Source: Companilactobacillus formosensis
GTDB taxonomy: Bacteria > Bacillota > Bacilli > Lactobacillales > Lactobacillaceae
Reading direction: 5' to 3'
DNA length: 64,000 nucleotides
NCBI RefSeq assembly: GCF_005405305.1
Contig: NZ_BJDU01000003.1
Coordinates: 186,001 to 250,000 of the forward strand
A model generated the notes under the pieces. The model ran no database searches. It was not told the origin of the DNA and worked only from the letters and a program-made list of their open reading frames with translations. The position numbers and the translations under genes are program-made. This document shows positions 36,088 through 47,300 of the stretch, in pieces; the stretch's first letter is position 1; each line of letters starts with the position of its first letter.

Positions 36088-36108
36088 ATTAAACCGTATT
36101 GAATACAC

Positions 36109-36168
36109 ACACTTAACGATTCAGTTGATGGTGCGCGAGTCGCGTTTCAATTGAATAAGACTTAAGTG
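36109..36168 (+). ncRNA. Structured rpsB leader (candidate S2 autoregulatory element)
   Basis: CACTTA (36110-36115) pairs with TAAGTG (36163-36168), and ATTCAGTTGA (36119-36128) with TCAATTGAAT (36147-36156) over 10 bp with one G-U. The apical part is GC-rich (GTGCGCGAGTCGCG) in otherwise AT-rich DNA. A ribosomal-protein leader of this kind is expected to allow feedback by S2. No family match could be tested. Confidence 0.55.
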
Positions 36169-36194
36169 GAGGTAAAAACCAGGAGGAACTTTTT

Positions 36195-37001
36195 ATGTCA
36201 GTTATTTCTATGAAACAACTTCTTGAAGCCGGTGTACATTTCGGTCACCAAACAAGAAGATGGAACCCTAAGATGAAGCCATTTATCTTTACACAAAGAA
36301 ATGGTATTTACATCATTGATTTACAAAAAACAGTACGCATGATCGACGATGCATACAACTATATGAAGGCTGTTGCCGGTGATGATGGAATTTTCCTATT
36401 CGTTGGTACAAAGAAACAAGCCCAAGACGCTGTTGCTGAAGAAGCTACACGTGCCGGTCAATACTACGTTAACCACCGTTGGTTAGGTGGAACTTTGACT
36501 AACTGGAACACAATCCAAAAACGTATCAAGAGATTAAAGGACATCAAGGCAATGGCTGAAGATGGTACTTTTGATCGTCTACCTAAGAAAGAAGTTGCTT
36601 TACTACAAAAGCAACAAGCTAAGCTAGAAAGATTCCTTGGTGGTATCGAAGATATGCCAAGAATCCCAGATGTTATGTTCATTGTTGATCCTCACAAGGA
36701 AAACATTGCTGTTAACGAAGCTAAGAAACTTAACATTCCTATCGTAGCTATGGTTGATACAAACACAGATCCAGATCCTATCGATGTTATCATTCCTTCA
36801 AATGATGATGCTATCCGTGCCGTTAGATTAATCACATCTAAGATGGCTGATGCTATCGTTGAAGGTAAACAAGGTGAAGAAGCTGTTACAGATGCAGACT
36901 TTGCTAAGGATGACAACAACGACGAAAATTCTGATGCTGCTGATGCAAAATCTATCGAAGATTTAGCACAAGCTAAGAACACAAGCGAAGATAACAAATA
37001 A
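36195..37001 (+). CDS. rpsB: 30S ribosomal protein S2
   Basis: S2 sits at the 30S neck near S1. It has 268 residues, with [25 protein letters not shown] at the N-terminus in pieces, [11 protein letters not shown], and [13 protein letters not shown] 30-residue acidic tail ([12 protein letters not shown] and following) extends beyond the core, as seen in several lactobacilli. AGGAGG precedes the ATG. It is cotranscribed with tsf across a weak hairpin. Confidence 0.97.
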   Translation: MSVISMKQLLEAGVHFGHQTRRWNPKMKPFIFTQRNGIYIIDLQKTVRMIDDAYNYMKAVAGDDGIFLFVGTKKQAQDAVAEEATRAGQYYVNHRWLGGTLTNWNTIQKRIKRLKDIKAMAEDGTFDRLPKKEVALLQKQQAKLERFLGGIEDMPRIPDVMFIVDPHKENIAVNEAKKLNIPIVAMVDTNTDPDPIDVIIPSNDDAIRAVRLITSKMADAIVEGKQGEEAVTDADFAKDDNNDENSDAADAKSIEDLAQAKNTSEDNK

Positions 37002-37018
37002 TTAAAATAATAAACGTA

Positions 37019-37051
37019 AAATAGAGTCATCTGAGTAAGATGGCTTTATTT
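37019..37051 (+). terminator. Hairpin between rpsB and tsf
   Basis: AATAGAGTCATCT region (37019-37032) pairs with 37038-37051 over 14 pairs including G-U. The short downstream T content makes it a weak or partial terminator or a processing/stability hairpin between S2 and EF-Ts genes. Confidence 0.5.
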
Positions 37052-37071
37052 ATACGACTGGAGGATTACTA

Positions 37072-37947
37072 ATGGCTAAAATTACTGCTGCTCAAGTTAA
37101 AGAATTACGTGATAAGACAAGCGTTGGTATGATGGATGCTAAGAAGGCATTGGTTGCTGCTGACGGTAATATGCAAGAAGCTATCGACAAACTTCGTGAA
37201 AAGGGTATTGCTAAGGCTGCCAAGAAGAGTGGTAACGTTGCTGCTGAAGGTTTGACACATATCGAAATTTCAGGTAACAAAGCTGCTATCATCGAAGTTA
37301 ACTCAGAAACTGACTTTGTTTCATCAAATGATAAGTTTATCAATTTAGTAAATAGTATTGGTAAGGCAATCGTTGAAAATGAACCAAAGACAATGGACGA
37401 AGCTTTGCAACTTAAGATGGGTGACCAAACAATCAACGAAGCTATCACTGGCTTAACAGCTGTTATCGGTGAAAAGATTTCATTGAGACGTTTCGAAGTT
37501 CTTGACAAGACTGACTCACAAGTATTCGGTTCATACCTACACAATGGTGGTTTGATCGGTGCTATTGTTACTCTTGAAGGTGCTGATGAAGATACTGCTA
37601 AGGACGTTGCTATGCACGTTGCAGCTATCAACCCTGAATTCATGGACCGTGATCAAGTTCCTGCTGATCGTCTAGAACATGAAAAAGCTATCTTCACTGA
37701 AGAAACAAAGGCTGAAGGTAAACCTGAAAAAATCATTCCTAGAATCGTTGAAGGTCGTCTAAACAAGTTCTTGTCAGAAATTAGTTTGGCTGATCAAGAA
37801 TTCGTTAAGGATTCAGACATGACAGTTCAACAATTTGTTGAATCAAAGAATGGTAAGTTAGTTTCATTCGTTCGTTACGAAGTTGGCGAAGGTATCGAAA
37901 AGAAACAAGAAGACTTTGCTGAAGAAGTAAAGAACCAAATGAAGTAA
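37072..37947 (+). CDS. tsf: Elongation factor Ts
   Basis: EF-Ts recycles EF-Tu by exchanging GDP for GTP. The 291 residues start with the UBA-like domain [19 protein letters not shown]; the EF-Tu contact motif TDFV is at residues 80-83 (usual TDFVARN becomes TDFVSSN). GGAGGA precedes the ATG. The pair rpsB-tsf is universally conserved. A strong terminator follows. Confidence 0.97.
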   Translation: MAKITAAQVKELRDKTSVGMMDAKKALVAADGNMQEAIDKLREKGIAKAAKKSGNVAAEGLTHIEISGNKAAIIEVNSETDFVSSNDKFINLVNSIGKAIVENEPKTMDEALQLKMGDQTINEAITGLTAVIGEKISLRRFEVLDKTDSQVFGSYLHNGGLIGAIVTLEGADEDTAKDVAMHVAAINPEFMDRDQVPADRLEHEKAIFTEETKAEGKPEKIIPRIVEGRLNKFLSEISLADQEFVKDSDMTVQQFVESKNGKLVSFVRYEVGEGIEKKQEDFAEEVKNQMK

Positions 37948-37963
37948 TTTTTTAACAATTTCG

Positions 37964-38007
37964 AGAAAGGTCGCTTAATTCAATTTGAATTAAACGACCT
38001 TTTCTTT
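37964..38007 (+). terminator. Intrinsic terminator after tsf
   Basis: AAAGGTCG (37966-37973) pairs with CGACCTTT (37995-38002) and TTAATTC (37975-37981) with GAATTAA (37987-37993), followed by T-rich sequence. Confidence 0.88.
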
Positions 38008-38076
38008 GTATAAAGGGTTGTATCCTTGCAATTTTTATTTAAAAATAGTGTTTAGATAAATTTAGTGTTTCTAATA

Positions 38077-38085
38077 TGTTAAAAT
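38077..38085 (+). promoter_or_regulatory. Extended -10 promoter of pyrH
   Basis: TGTTAAAAT is a TGn extended -10 with TAAAAT, 31 bases before the pyrH start and after the tsf terminator. No good -35 is seen. Confidence 0.45.
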
Positions 38086-38115
38086 GTTTAATAGCAAAAT
38101 TAAAGGAGAGTACTT

Positions 38116-38850
38116 ATGCCTAATATCAAGTATAAAAGAATTATTTTAAAAGTTTCTGGTGAAGCTTTAGCTGGAGAAAAAGGATTTGGCATTAATCCCC
38201 CAGTTATCAAAAAAATCGCTGAACAAATCAAAAGTGTTCACGATTTAGGTGTTGAAGTTGCCATTGTTTGTGGTGGTGGAAACATCTGGCGTGGCGAAAC
38301 TGGTGCTGAAATGGGTATGGATCGTGCTCAAGCAGATTACATGGGTATGATGGCTACAGTTATGAACGGTCTAGCATTACAAGATGGTTTGGAAAATATC
38401 GGTGTCCCAACTCGTGTGCAAACTTCAATTGAAATGCGCCAAGTTGCAGAACCATATATCAGAAGAAGAGCCGTTAGACATCTAGAAAAGGGCCGTGTAG
38501 TTATTTTTGCCGGTGGAACTGGTAATCCATACTTCTCAACTGATACTACTTCAGTATTACGTGCTGCTGAAATCGAAGCCGATGTTATTTTGATGGCCAA
38601 GAATGATGTTGATGGAGTTTATTCAGCTGATCCTAAGAAGGATCCAAATGCTAAGAAGTATTCAGAATTGTCACAACTTGATATTATTAATAAGAATCTC
38701 GGTGTTATGGATACAACAGCTTCTTCATTGTCAATGGATAACGATATTCCATTGATTGTCTTCAACTTGAATAAACCTGAAAATATCAAGAAGGTTGTTC
38801 AAGGTGAAAATATTGGAACAATTATAAAGGGTGGTAATGATGACAAATAA
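38116..38850 (+). CDS. pyrH: UMP kinase PyrH
   Basis: PyrH is the hexameric bacterial UMP kinase of the amino-acid kinase fold. The 244 residues show [36 protein letters not shown] and [21 protein letters not shown] precedes the start. The last codons overlap the frr start, so nucleotide supply and ribosome recycling genes are cotranscribed, as in most Firmicutes. Confidence 0.97.
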   Translation: MPNIKYKRIILKVSGEALAGEKGFGINPPVIKKIAEQIKSVHDLGVEVAIVCGGGNIWRGETGAEMGMDRAQADYMGMMATVMNGLALQDGLENIGVPTRVQTSIEMRQVAEPYIRRRAVRHLEKGRVVIFAGGTGNPYFSTDTTSVLRAAEIEADVILMAKNDVDGVYSADPKKDPNAKKYSELSQLDIINKNLGVMDTTASSLSMDNDIPLIVFNLNKPENIKKVVQGENIGTIIKGGNDDK

Positions 38851-39397
38851 AGCTATTACAAAAGCAAAAGAGAATATGTCTAAGTCAGTTGACGTTTTAA
38901 GCCGTGAACTAGCTAATATTCGTGCCGGTAAGGCTAATGCTTCAATTTTGAGTAACGTTAGAGTTATGTATTACGGTACAGAAGTACCATTGAATCAAGT
39001 TGCTTCTATCAACATTCCTGAAGCACGTGTTTTAATGATCACGCCTTATGATAAATCATCACTAGATGACATTGAACATGCTATTAACTCATCAGATTTG
39101 GGCTTAAACCCTGCTAATGACGGTAGTGTCATTCGTTTGGTTATCCCACAACTTACTGGTGAACGTAGACAAGAAATTGCTAAGCAAGTAGGTAAAGAAG
39201 CCGAAAGCGGACGTATTGCTGTTAGAAACGTTCGTCGTGAAGCTATGGATGATTTGAAGAAACAAGAAAAGGATAATGACATTACAGAAGATGAATTGCA
39301 TGTTTTGGAAAAAGATGTTCAAAAAGTTACTGATGATGCCATTGCCCAAATGGATAAACTAGCTGCAGATAAGGAAAAGGAAATTACTGAAGGCTAA
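38840..39397 (+). CDS. frr: Ribosome recycling factor
   Basis: RRF splits post-termination ribosomes with EF-G. Starts at 38831 (GTG), 38837 and 38840 are in frame; AAAGGGTGG at 38826-38834 best fits the ATG at 38840 ([17 protein letters not shown]), giving 185 residues. [27 protein letters not shown] and [14 protein letters not shown] are family blocks. It overlaps pyrH by 11 bases. Confidence 0.95.
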   Translation: MTNKAITKAKENMSKSVDVLSRELANIRAGKANASILSNVRVMYYGTEVPLNQVASINIPEARVLMITPYDKSSLDDIEHAINSSDLGLNPANDGSVIRLVIPQLTGERRQEIAKQVGKEAESGRIAVRNVRREAMDDLKKQEKDNDITEDELHVLEKDVQKVTDDAIAQMDKLAADKEKEITEG

Positions 39398-39402
39398 TTT
39401 AT

Positions 39403-40146
39403 ATGACAGAAGATATTAGGAAGAGATTAGATCCAGAGGCTTCGATTCCAAAGCATGTAGCAATTATTATGGACGGTAATGGTCGTTGGGCTAAGAGGTT
39501 GGGTCAACCAAGAATTGCTGGACATAAAGAAGGTATGAATAATGTCAAAACGATTGCGACTGCTGCCAGTCACTTAGGTGTTAAAGTCTTGAGCCTTTAT
39601 GCCTTTTCAACTGAAAATTGGAGTCGTCCTAGCAAAGAGGTCAACTTTTTGATGCGCTTACCGGTTGACTTCTTTGGAACATTTATGCCCGATTTAATCA
39701 AAGAAAATATTAAAGTATTGGTAACCGGATTTACGGACCATTTGCCTGATAGAACGAGAAAAGTAGTTATGAAAGCAGTTGAGGATACGAAGGATAATAC
39801 CGGTATGATCCTCAACTTTGCTTTTAATTATGGTGGTCGTGCCGAAATTGTCCATGCAGCAAAAGGGTTGGCAATCAAGGCTCAGGATGGTTCAATAGAT
39901 CCAGAAGATATTGACGATGAATTGTTTTCTAGTCAATTATTAACTAGTCAATTGGGTGAGTTAGCTGACCCAGACTTGTTGATCAGAACTAGTGGCGAAG
40001 AGCGAATTTCTAATTTCATGTTATGGCAATTAGCCTATTCGGAAATGGTCTTTGATAAAACTCTTTGGCCTGATTATTCGGTTGATAATTTGATTGAGGA
40101 TATTCAAGAATTCGATAGAAGAGATCGTCGTTTTGGTTCGGTCTAG
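39403..40146 (+). CDS. uppS: Undecaprenyl diphosphate synthase (isoprenyl transferase) UppS
   Basis: UppS builds the C55 lipid carrier for peptidoglycan and teichoic acids. The 247-residue cis-prenyltransferase has HVAIIMDGNGRWAKR (catalytic Asp24), GHKEGMNNV, LYAFSTENWSRP and a C-terminal DLLIRTSGEERISNFMLWQ. It is the start of the lipid/envelope part of the operon, 5 bases after frr. Confidence 0.97.
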   Translation: MTEDIRKRLDPEASIPKHVAIIMDGNGRWAKRLGQPRIAGHKEGMNNVKTIATAASHLGVKVLSLYAFSTENWSRPSKEVNFLMRLPVDFFGTFMPDLIKENIKVLVTGFTDHLPDRTRKVVMKAVEDTKDNTGMILNFAFNYGGRAEIVHAAKGLAIKAQDGSIDPEDIDDELFSSQLLTSQLGELADPDLLIRTSGEERISNFMLWQLAYSEMVFDKTLWPDYSVDNLIEDIQEFDRRDRRFGSV

Positions 40147-40164
40147 TTAGTTTGGGGGAAAATT

Positions 40165-40959
40165 ATGAAACAACGTGTAATTACTGCCGTTATTGCATTA
40201 GCAATTTTTATTCCCATATTGCTTGCAGGTGGAATTTGGCTAGAAGTTGCAGCAGCAGCGCTAGCAGCAGTCGGTGTATTTGAAGTTTATATCATGCGTA
40301 AGAGAATCATCGTTTCGGTTGACTTTTTAGTGACGATTTTAGGAACGTTGGCTCTGGTAGTACCAAATGGGTTTTATAGTGGCTGGTTACCAAAGAGTTT
40401 CTCACGTCTTGATTTGTTTTATGTCTTCGCAATTATCTTGTTAGTCATTACAGTTTTGACTAAGAATAAGTTTAATTTTGAAGATGCTGGTGTTTCAGTG
40501 GTTTCAATGCTTTATATCGGAACAGGATTCCATTATTTAGCAGCTGTTAGAAATTCACAGCCAGGACTAGGTTTGTTGATGTATGCTTTGATCGTTGTTT
40601 GGTCAACTGATATTTTTGCTTATACATTTGGTAGAAAAATCGGTAAGCATAAATTATGGCCTGCTATCAGTCCTAATAAGACATGGGAAGGAACAATTGC
40701 TGGAATTATTATGGCTTTAGTTCTTTCTGGTGTTTATATGATTTTTGTCCCACAAGAATATTCCATCACTTCAATGTTGATGATTGCTTTTGTCTTGTCA
40801 ATTATGGGACAAATGGGCGATTTGATTGAATCCGCCTATAAGAGATTTTACAAAGTTAAAGATTCAGGAAATATTTTACCAGGACATGGTGGAATCTTGG
40901 ATCGTTTCGATAGTATGTTGATCGTACTACCATTGCTACACATTTTTGGTTTAGTTTAA
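40165..40959 (+). CDS. cdsA: Phosphatidate cytidylyltransferase CdsA
   Basis: CdsA activates phosphatidic acid to CDP-diacylglycerol. The 264-residue protein is mostly membrane segments (at least seven hydrophobic stretches). The C-terminal signature SAYKRFYKVKDSGN followed by LPGHGGILDRFDS is complete. GGGGGA-like ribosome binding site precedes the ATG. It lies between uppS and rseP as in other Firmicutes. Confidence 0.97.
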   Translation: MKQRVITAVIALAIFIPILLAGGIWLEVAAAALAAVGVFEVYIMRKRIIVSVDFLVTILGTLALVVPNGFYSGWLPKSFSRLDLFYVFAIILLVITVLTKNKFNFEDAGVSVVSMLYIGTGFHYLAAVRNSQPGLGLLMYALIVVWSTDIFAYTFGRKIGKHKLWPAISPNKTWEGTIAGIIMALVLSGVYMIFVPQEYSITSMLMIAFVLSIMGQMGDLIESAYKRFYKVKDSGNILPGHGGILDRFDSMLIVLPLLHIFGLV

Positions 40960-40979
40960 ATTAGCTCGTGGAGGTTAAA

Positions 40980-42248
40980 ATGACCGCGATAATTACATTT
41001 ATAATCGTTTTTGGAATTTTAGTAATTGTTCATGAATTTGGACACTATTACGCTGCAAAGAAATCAGGAATCTTAGTTCGTGAGTTTTCTGTTGGTATGG
41101 GGCCGAAAATCGTCGCTTACCGCAAAAATCATACGACCTATACTTTGAGACTGCTGCCTTTGGGTGGTTATGTCCGCATGGCTGGTGCACAAGAAGATGA
41201 TTCTGAAATTCAACCAGGAACGATGGCATCGTTAGTAATTAATGATGACGATAAAGTAACAAAAATTATAACTTCAAGTAAGGTTTATGATGCAAACGCG
41301 GTTCCAGTTCAAATCTCTAAAGCTGATCTTGTTGATGATTTAGTAATCGAAGGATACGAGAATGGTGATGAAACTGTCACTAAGAAGTATTCGGTTGATC
41401 ATGATGCAACGATTGTTGAAGAGGATGGTACGGAAGTGCAAATTGCTCCTCGTGACGTTCAATTGCAATCAGTTTCTGTTTGGAAACGAATGATCACAAA
41501 CTTTGCTGGTCCATTTAACAATTTTGTTTTAGCAATCGTGGCTGCAATTATTGCTGCCTTTATGATGGGATCAGTTGGGACTGGCTCTAATCAATTAGGT
41601 AGTATTCAAAAAGATTCAGTAGCTCAAAAAGCTGGTCTAAAGGCCAACGATAAAATTTTAAGTATTAACGGGAAGAAAACTGCTTCTTGGACAGATTTAT
41701 CAGAGAATATTCAAAATAATCCTGGTAAAAAATTAACGATGAAAGTTCAATCAGGTAAAAAGGTTGAAACAATCAAAGTAACGCCTAAAACAGTTAAATC
41801 TTCAGGTCAAAGTTATGGTTTGATCGGTATTATGCAAAAGACCGACTCTTCTGCCATGGCTAAGATCAAATATGGTTTCATTTATAGCTGGAGCACTTCT
41901 TTAACAATTTTCCACGCTTTAGGAAAGATGGTTTCAGGTGGGTTTAGCATTAATCAATTATCTGGTCCGGTAGGAATTTATTCAATGACTTCTAAAGTCG
42001 CCTCAACCGGTTTGATCAACATTATTTTCTTTACATCAATGCTGTCAATGAATTTAGGAATCGTCAATTTGATTCCAATTCCAGCTTTGGATGGTGGGAA
42101 AATTTTGTTAAATATTGTTGAAGCAATTAGAAGAAAACCAATTCCAGAACAATATGAAAATGTGATTACCTTAATTGGGGTCGGAATCTTAGTTCTATTA
42201 ATGATTGCCGTAACCTGGAATGATATCCAGCGCTTCTTTATAAAATAG
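40980..42248 (+). CDS. rseP: Site-2 intramembrane zinc metalloprotease RseP
   Basis: A 422-residue M50 protease that cleaves membrane-bound anti-sigma factors or signal peptides. The in-frame GTG at 40968 overlaps the GGAGG; the ATG at 40980 is 5 bases after it. The zinc motif HEFGH lies in the first membrane segment (residues 18-22), a PDZ domain spans about 205-285, and the LDG motif is in NLIPIPALDGGKI near residue 365. Four membrane segments are expected. The related pheromone-processing Eep of enterococci is of this family. proS follows after 14 bases. Confidence 0.96.
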   Translation: MTAIITFIIVFGILVIVHEFGHYYAAKKSGILVREFSVGMGPKIVAYRKNHTTYTLRLLPLGGYVRMAGAQEDDSEIQPGTMASLVINDDDKVTKIITSSKVYDANAVPVQISKADLVDDLVIEGYENGDETVTKKYSVDHDATIVEEDGTEVQIAPRDVQLQSVSVWKRMITNFAGPFNNFVLAIVAAIIAAFMMGSVGTGSNQLGSIQKDSVAQKAGLKANDKILSINGKKTASWTDLSENIQNNPGKKLTMKVQSGKKVETIKVTPKTVKSSGQSYGLIGIMQKTDSSAMAKIKYGFIYSWSTSLTIFHALGKMVSGGFSINQLSGPVGIYSMTSKVASTGLINIIFFTSMLSMNLGIVNLIPIPALDGGKILLNIVEAIRRKPIPEQYENVITLIGVGILVLLMIAVTWNDIQRFFIK

Positions 42249-42262
42249 GGGGATAAAAGAAC

Positions 42263-43972
42263 TTGAAACAGTCAAAATTATATATTCCAACATTAAAGCA
42301 AACTCCTTCAGATGCTGAAGCAATCAGTCATCAGTTGATGTTGCGTGCCGGTTATATCAGACAAGTCTCTGCCGGTGTTTATGCTTACTTGCCATTAGCT
42401 TGGTCAGTAATTCAAAAAATCGAGGGACTTATCAGAAAACAAATGAAGGACATCGATGCTGCTGAAATGCGTATGCCAGCTATTTTGCCAGCCGATCTTT
42501 GGAAAGAAAGTGGTCGTTACGCAACTTATGGTGACAATCTTTTCAAATTCAAAGACCGTCATGATCGTGATTTCATTCTTGGACCTACGCACGAAGAAAC
42601 TTTCACAAGCATCGTCAAAGAAGGTTTGAATAGTTACAAGAAGTTGCCAATTGCTATGTATCAAATTCAAATGAAGTATCGTGATGAAGACCGTCCTCGT
42701 AATGGTTTGTTGCGTGGCCGTGAATTTATCATGCAAGATGCTTATTCATTTACTTCTAACAAAGAACAACTCGATGTTCTTTTCAATCAAATGGAACAAG
42801 CTTACCGCAATATCTTTGACGCATGCGGCTTGAACTACCGTGTTATTATCGGTGATGCTGGTGCCATGGGTGGTACTGATTCTAAAGAATTTTCTGCCAT
42901 TGCTGATATCGGTGAAGATACTATTGCCTATTCAGATGATTCCGATTACTCAGCTAACCTAGAAATGGCTGCAAGTAAGATGGAAGAAAATCCAGTTGAA
43001 GATAAGAAAGAAATGGAAGAAGTTGACACACCAAACGTTCATACAATCGATGCTTTGGCTCAACTTCTTAAAGTCGACGCTTCAAGAATCATGAAAGCAG
43101 TAGCTTACATTGCTGATGAAAAACCAGTTATGGTTATGATTCGTGGTGACTATGACGTCAATGATGTTAAATTGAAGAATTATTTGGGTGCTGATTTCTT
43201 ACGTGAAGCAACTAATGAAGAAGTAGCTGACGTATTCGGCAGTGTTCCTGGATTTATCGGACCTAAAGGTATCAAAGAAGATGTTAAAGTCTTATATGAT
43301 AGCTCATTAGTTGGTTTGACAAATTTTGTCGTTGGACCTAACAAAGAGGATCGTCACTTTATTAATGCTAACTTTGAAGACATCACTGATGAAATGCCAG
43401 AATTTAGAGATTTCCGTGTGATCAAAGAGGGCGAAACTTCACCAGATGGTCACGGTAAGATTCAATTTACTCGTGGTATTGAAATTGGTCACATCTTTAA
43501 ACTTGGTACTAAATTCTCTAAAGCATTAGGTGCTAACTTCTTAGATGAAAATGGTAAATCAAATCCTATCATCATGGGTAGTTACGGTATCGGTGTTTCA
43601 AGATTATTGACAGCTATCGTTGAACAACACAGCGATGAAAATGGTATTGTTTGGCCTGTAAGTTTGGCACCATACCAAGTTCACGTTGTTCCTATCAAGT
43701 ACAACAATGACGTTCAAGGCAAATTAAGTGACGAAATTGTTGAATTGTTGGAAAATGAAGGCTATGATGTCTTACTTGATGATCGTAAAGAACGTCCTGG
43801 TGTTAAGTTTGCTGACTCTGATTTGATTGGTACACCAATCAGAATTACAGTTGGTAAAAAGGCAGCCGACGAGATTGTTGAACTAAAGCTTAGAAGCACT
43901 GGTGAAACAATCGAAGTAAGTAAGGATGAATTAGTAAATTCAGTAAAAATATTGCTTAAGAATCAGAAATAG
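42263..43972 (+). CDS. proS: Prolyl-tRNA synthetase ProS (bacterial type)
   Basis: A 569-residue class II aminoacyl-tRNA synthetase with the bacterial insertion (editing, YbaK-like) domain between motifs 2 and 3 (about 220-400). Motif 2 is [19 protein letters not shown]; motif 3 is [14 protein letters not shown]; a C-terminal anticodon-binding domain follows. It starts with TTG at 42263, preceded by GGGGGA. The cluster uppS-cdsA-rseP-proS-polC is a conserved Firmicute order. Confidence 0.96.
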   Translation: MKQSKLYIPTLKQTPSDAEAISHQLMLRAGYIRQVSAGVYAYLPLAWSVIQKIEGLIRKQMKDIDAAEMRMPAILPADLWKESGRYATYGDNLFKFKDRHDRDFILGPTHEETFTSIVKEGLNSYKKLPIAMYQIQMKYRDEDRPRNGLLRGREFIMQDAYSFTSNKEQLDVLFNQMEQAYRNIFDACGLNYRVIIGDAGAMGGTDSKEFSAIADIGEDTIAYSDDSDYSANLEMAASKMEENPVEDKKEMEEVDTPNVHTIDALAQLLKVDASRIMKAVAYIADEKPVMVMIRGDYDVNDVKLKNYLGADFLREATNEEVADVFGSVPGFIGPKGIKEDVKVLYDSSLVGLTNFVVGPNKEDRHFINANFEDITDEMPEFRDFRVIKEGETSPDGHGKIQFTRGIEIGHIFKLGTKFSKALGANFLDENGKSNPIIMGSYGIGVSRLLTAIVEQHSDENGIVWPVSLAPYQVHVVPIKYNNDVQGKLSDEIVELLENEGYDVLLDDRKERPGVKFADSDLIGTPIRITVGKKAADEIVELKLRSTGETIEVSKDELVNSVKILLKNQK

Positions 43973-44002
43973 ATTTTTTTAGTTAAGTTTGATTAGTGTA
44001 AT

Positions 44003-44183
44003 ATTCCGTCCTTCATAGCAAAGAAAATTTGGCTGGAACAATGTGGGCACGACTTGGAGCCTTTGCTAAGCCCAAATACGGGCAAAGTCTTCAAGCTCGA
44101 CCTTTCACTAGGCAATAAATTGCCAAGAGAAATTTCACATTTGAGCCAATTTTCTTTGCTATTCCGGACTGGATAGTGGTTCT
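44003..44183 (+). repeat. Structured intergenic element B
   Basis: The 330-base gap between proS and polC is mostly one foldable element. AGCAAAGAAAATTTGGCT (44017-44034) pairs with 44144-44160 with a single bulge, GTCC (44008-44011) with GGAC (44166-44169) and AATGTG (44040-44045) with CACATT (44136-44141). Inside are two more arms, one topped by GCCC/GGGC (about 44070-44083) and one by GGCAAT/ATTGCC (44111-44124). Its 3' end, CCGGACTGGATAGTGGTTCT, matches element C in 18 of 20 bases. No reading frame. Confidence 0.6.
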
Positions 44184-44260
44184 ATTTTTAGCTTCTTAAT
44201 TATTTGAAACAAAAGATGAACGACGGCATAGTTCAGTAACTTAACTTAAGAAAAATCATA

Positions 44261-44290
44261 AAATGAGGCTTAGGCCTTTTTTTATTTTTT
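44261..44290 (+). terminator. Terminator before polC
   Basis: A short AGGC/GCCT stem with a TTAG loop (44266-44277), extended by A-T and G-U pairs, is followed by seven T. It sits only 15 bases upstream of the polC start, so it may be an attenuator rather than a simple operon end. No strong polC promoter is visible after it. Confidence 0.55.
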
Positions 44291-44302
44291 GAAGGGTAGA
44301 AT

Positions 44303-47300
44303 ATGGCAGATACAAAACAACTTTTTGAAATACTAGTTAAGCAAATTAAATTGGATCAATTGTTAGAATCTAATGATTCATTTGCCGATGGTAAATTGAA
44401 CAAATTGGAAGTTCATAAAAATAGTAAACGTTGGACCTTTTATTTTGAGTTCAAAGATGTTTTGCCATTTAAAGAATTTCTGACCTTTGTTAAAGCATTG
44501 AAGGCTAGTTTTGAAGGTATTGCACAGGTAAATTTTGAAATCAAGACTACCCAAGCACAATTGAGACAAAAAGATATAACTGATTATTGGAACTACGTGC
44601 TGAACGATTGCAGCGTTGAGTCACCAATGGTTTTGGACAAAATTGGTCAAACACCGCCACATATGGAAAATGGTCAAGTCTTTTTAGATGTATCAAACAG
44701 TTTCATGGCTGATATTGTGGATGGCAAATTGGTCAACGGCTTGCAGTCCGAATATAGTAGTTTAGGTTTTCCTGACTTTCGAATCAGAGCTAATATCGAT
44801 GAATCGAAGAACCAGGAAAAAGAAGCTGCGATGAAAGCTATGAATGTGGAAAAGAACAAGCAATTCCAAGCTAAGGCTAAAGAAGTCAGTGAGAAAAAGG
44901 CTGCTAAACCGGCCAATGTTTCTAAAGTTGGACGTAAGATTCCTGATGATCAAGAAATTACACAAATGGTTGATATCGTTGAAGAAGAAAGAAACAAAGT
45001 CGTCGAAGGCTATGTTTTTGATATTGATGTTAGAAAATTAAAATCAGGACGTTCATTGTTAATTTTGAAAGTTACTGACTACACATCATCGTTTAGTATC
45101 AAGAAATTCTCAAATGGCGAAGATGACGAAAACTTCTTTAATTCCTTAGATAAGGGTGCTTGGATCAGAGTTCGTGGTAGCGTTCAAGAGGATAATTTCT
45201 CACGTGAACTAGTTATCATGGCTAATGATATTAATGTTATCAAACACCAACCAAGACAAGATACTGCTGAAGATGACAACAAACGAATTGAATTGCATGC
45301 TCACACTAATATGAGTCAAATGGATGCCATTCCTAGTGCAACTGATTTGATCAAACGTGCTAGTGACTGGGGGCAAACAGGAATCGCTATAACGGACCAT
45401 CATGCTCTACAAGCGTTCCCTGAAGCTTTTAATGCTGGTAAAAAATTTGGTGTCAAAATAGCCTATGGTGTTGAAATTGATTTAGTTGATGAAGGTAACC
45501 CCATTGCTTATAATCTCCGTGATCAAAAATTAGCAGGTTCTGAATACGTGATTTTTGATACCGAAACAACCGGTTTGTCAGCAGTATATGATTCCATCAT
45601 CGAAATTGGTGCTACTAAGATGAAAGATGGTGAAGTAATTGATCGTTTTGATAAATTTATCAATCCCGGTCATCCATTGTCTGAAGTAACAACCAATTTG
45701 ACTAGTATCACAACTGAAATGGTTGAAAATGAACCTGATGAGTCTGTAGTTGTCGGTGAATTTATGGACTTTATCGGTGATGATATTTTAGTTGGTCACA
45801 ATGTAACCTTTGATATGGGCTTTATGAATGCCGCTTTGACAAGAATGGGTCGAGATCGCTTGTCGATGCCAGTTATTGATACTTTGGAAATGTCACGAAC
45901 ATTGCATTCAGAGTATCGTAACCATAAATTGGATTCATTGGCTAAACGTTACAATATTGTTTTGGAACACCACCATAGAGCGGATTCCGATGCTGAAACA
46001 ACCGGTTATTTGATGTACAAGTTATTTGAAGAATTGGAAGACAAATTCGGAACTAATAATGTTGAACAGCTAAATGACCATATCGGTGGCGATGAAGCGT
46101 ATAAGCAAGCTCGTCCAAGTCATGCAATCTTGTTGGCCAAGACTCAAGCTGGTTTAAAGAACATGTTTAAGATTGTTTCTTATTCAATGACGCAATATTA
46201 TTATCGAACAGCTCGTGTACCTAGAAGATTATTGAACAAATATCGTGAAGGTATTATCGTAGGTTCTGCTTGTGAAAATGGTGAAGTTTTTACTAGCATG
46301 ATGCAAAAAGGTTATGACGATACTAGAGAAATCGCTCAGTATTACGATTATTTGGAAGTCATGCCGAAGACTTTGTATCAACATTTGATTGATATTAAAA
46401 TTATCAAAGATGAATCAGCGCTAGAAGAGATTTTGAAGAATATTGTTAAGTTGGGTAAAGAGCTCAATAAACCTGTTGTTGCAACGGGAGATGTTCATTA
46501 TTTAGATCCACATGATAAAGTTTATCGAGATATTGTTATCAAAGCTGTTAAGAGTAATGCTCTAGCTCGTCGACCAGAGTTGCCTGATGTACAATTTAGA
46601 ACTACTAATGAGATGTTTGATGAATTTAGTTATATGGATCCACAAGTTCAACAAGAGATTATCGTTGATAATCCTAAGAAAATCATGGATTCAATTGACG
46701 AAATATCACCGGTCAAAGATAAACTTTATACGCCAAAGATGGATGGTGCTGAAGATGAAATTCGTAATTTAACCTTGAACAAAGCCCACGAATTGTATGG
46801 CGATCCTTTACCAGAAATTGTTCAAGAACGGATGGACAAGGAATTGAAGAGTATCATCGGTAATGGTTTCTCAGTTATTTATTTGATTTCGCAACGATTG
46901 GTTTACAAATCGAATAAAGATGGATATTTGGTAGGTTCCCGTGGTTCTGTTGGATCAAGTTTCGTTGCTACGATGACGGGTATTACGGAAGTTAATCCTT
47001 TGCCACCACATTATCGTTGTCCCAAATGTAAATATTCCGAATTCTTCACTAAAGGTGAAGTTGGTTCTGGATATGATTTGCCAGATAAAAAATGTCCTAA
47101 ATGTGGAACTGATCTTAAAAAAGATGGTCAAGATATTCCTTTTGAAACTTTCTTAGGATTTAAGGGTGACAAGGTTCCGGATATTGATTTGAACTTCTCT
47201 GGTGATTATCAACCTGTAGCTCACAATTATACGAAAGTACTATTTGGTGAAGATCACGTATTTAGAGCCGGAACTATTGGTACGATTGCTGATCGAACTG

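Noticed and set aside
37092-37643. A 183-codon minus-strand frame opposite tsf
   Set aside because: It lies fully antisense to EF-Ts, has no ribosome binding site, and its Ser/Leu-rich composition is that expected from the complement of a highly biased gene.
43973-44302. tRNA or small RNA gene in the proS-polC gap
   Set aside because: No acceptor stem with a CCA-compatible end or T-loop GTTCGAATC motif. The folded sequence fits the repeat family shared with the ribF-hrcA gap.
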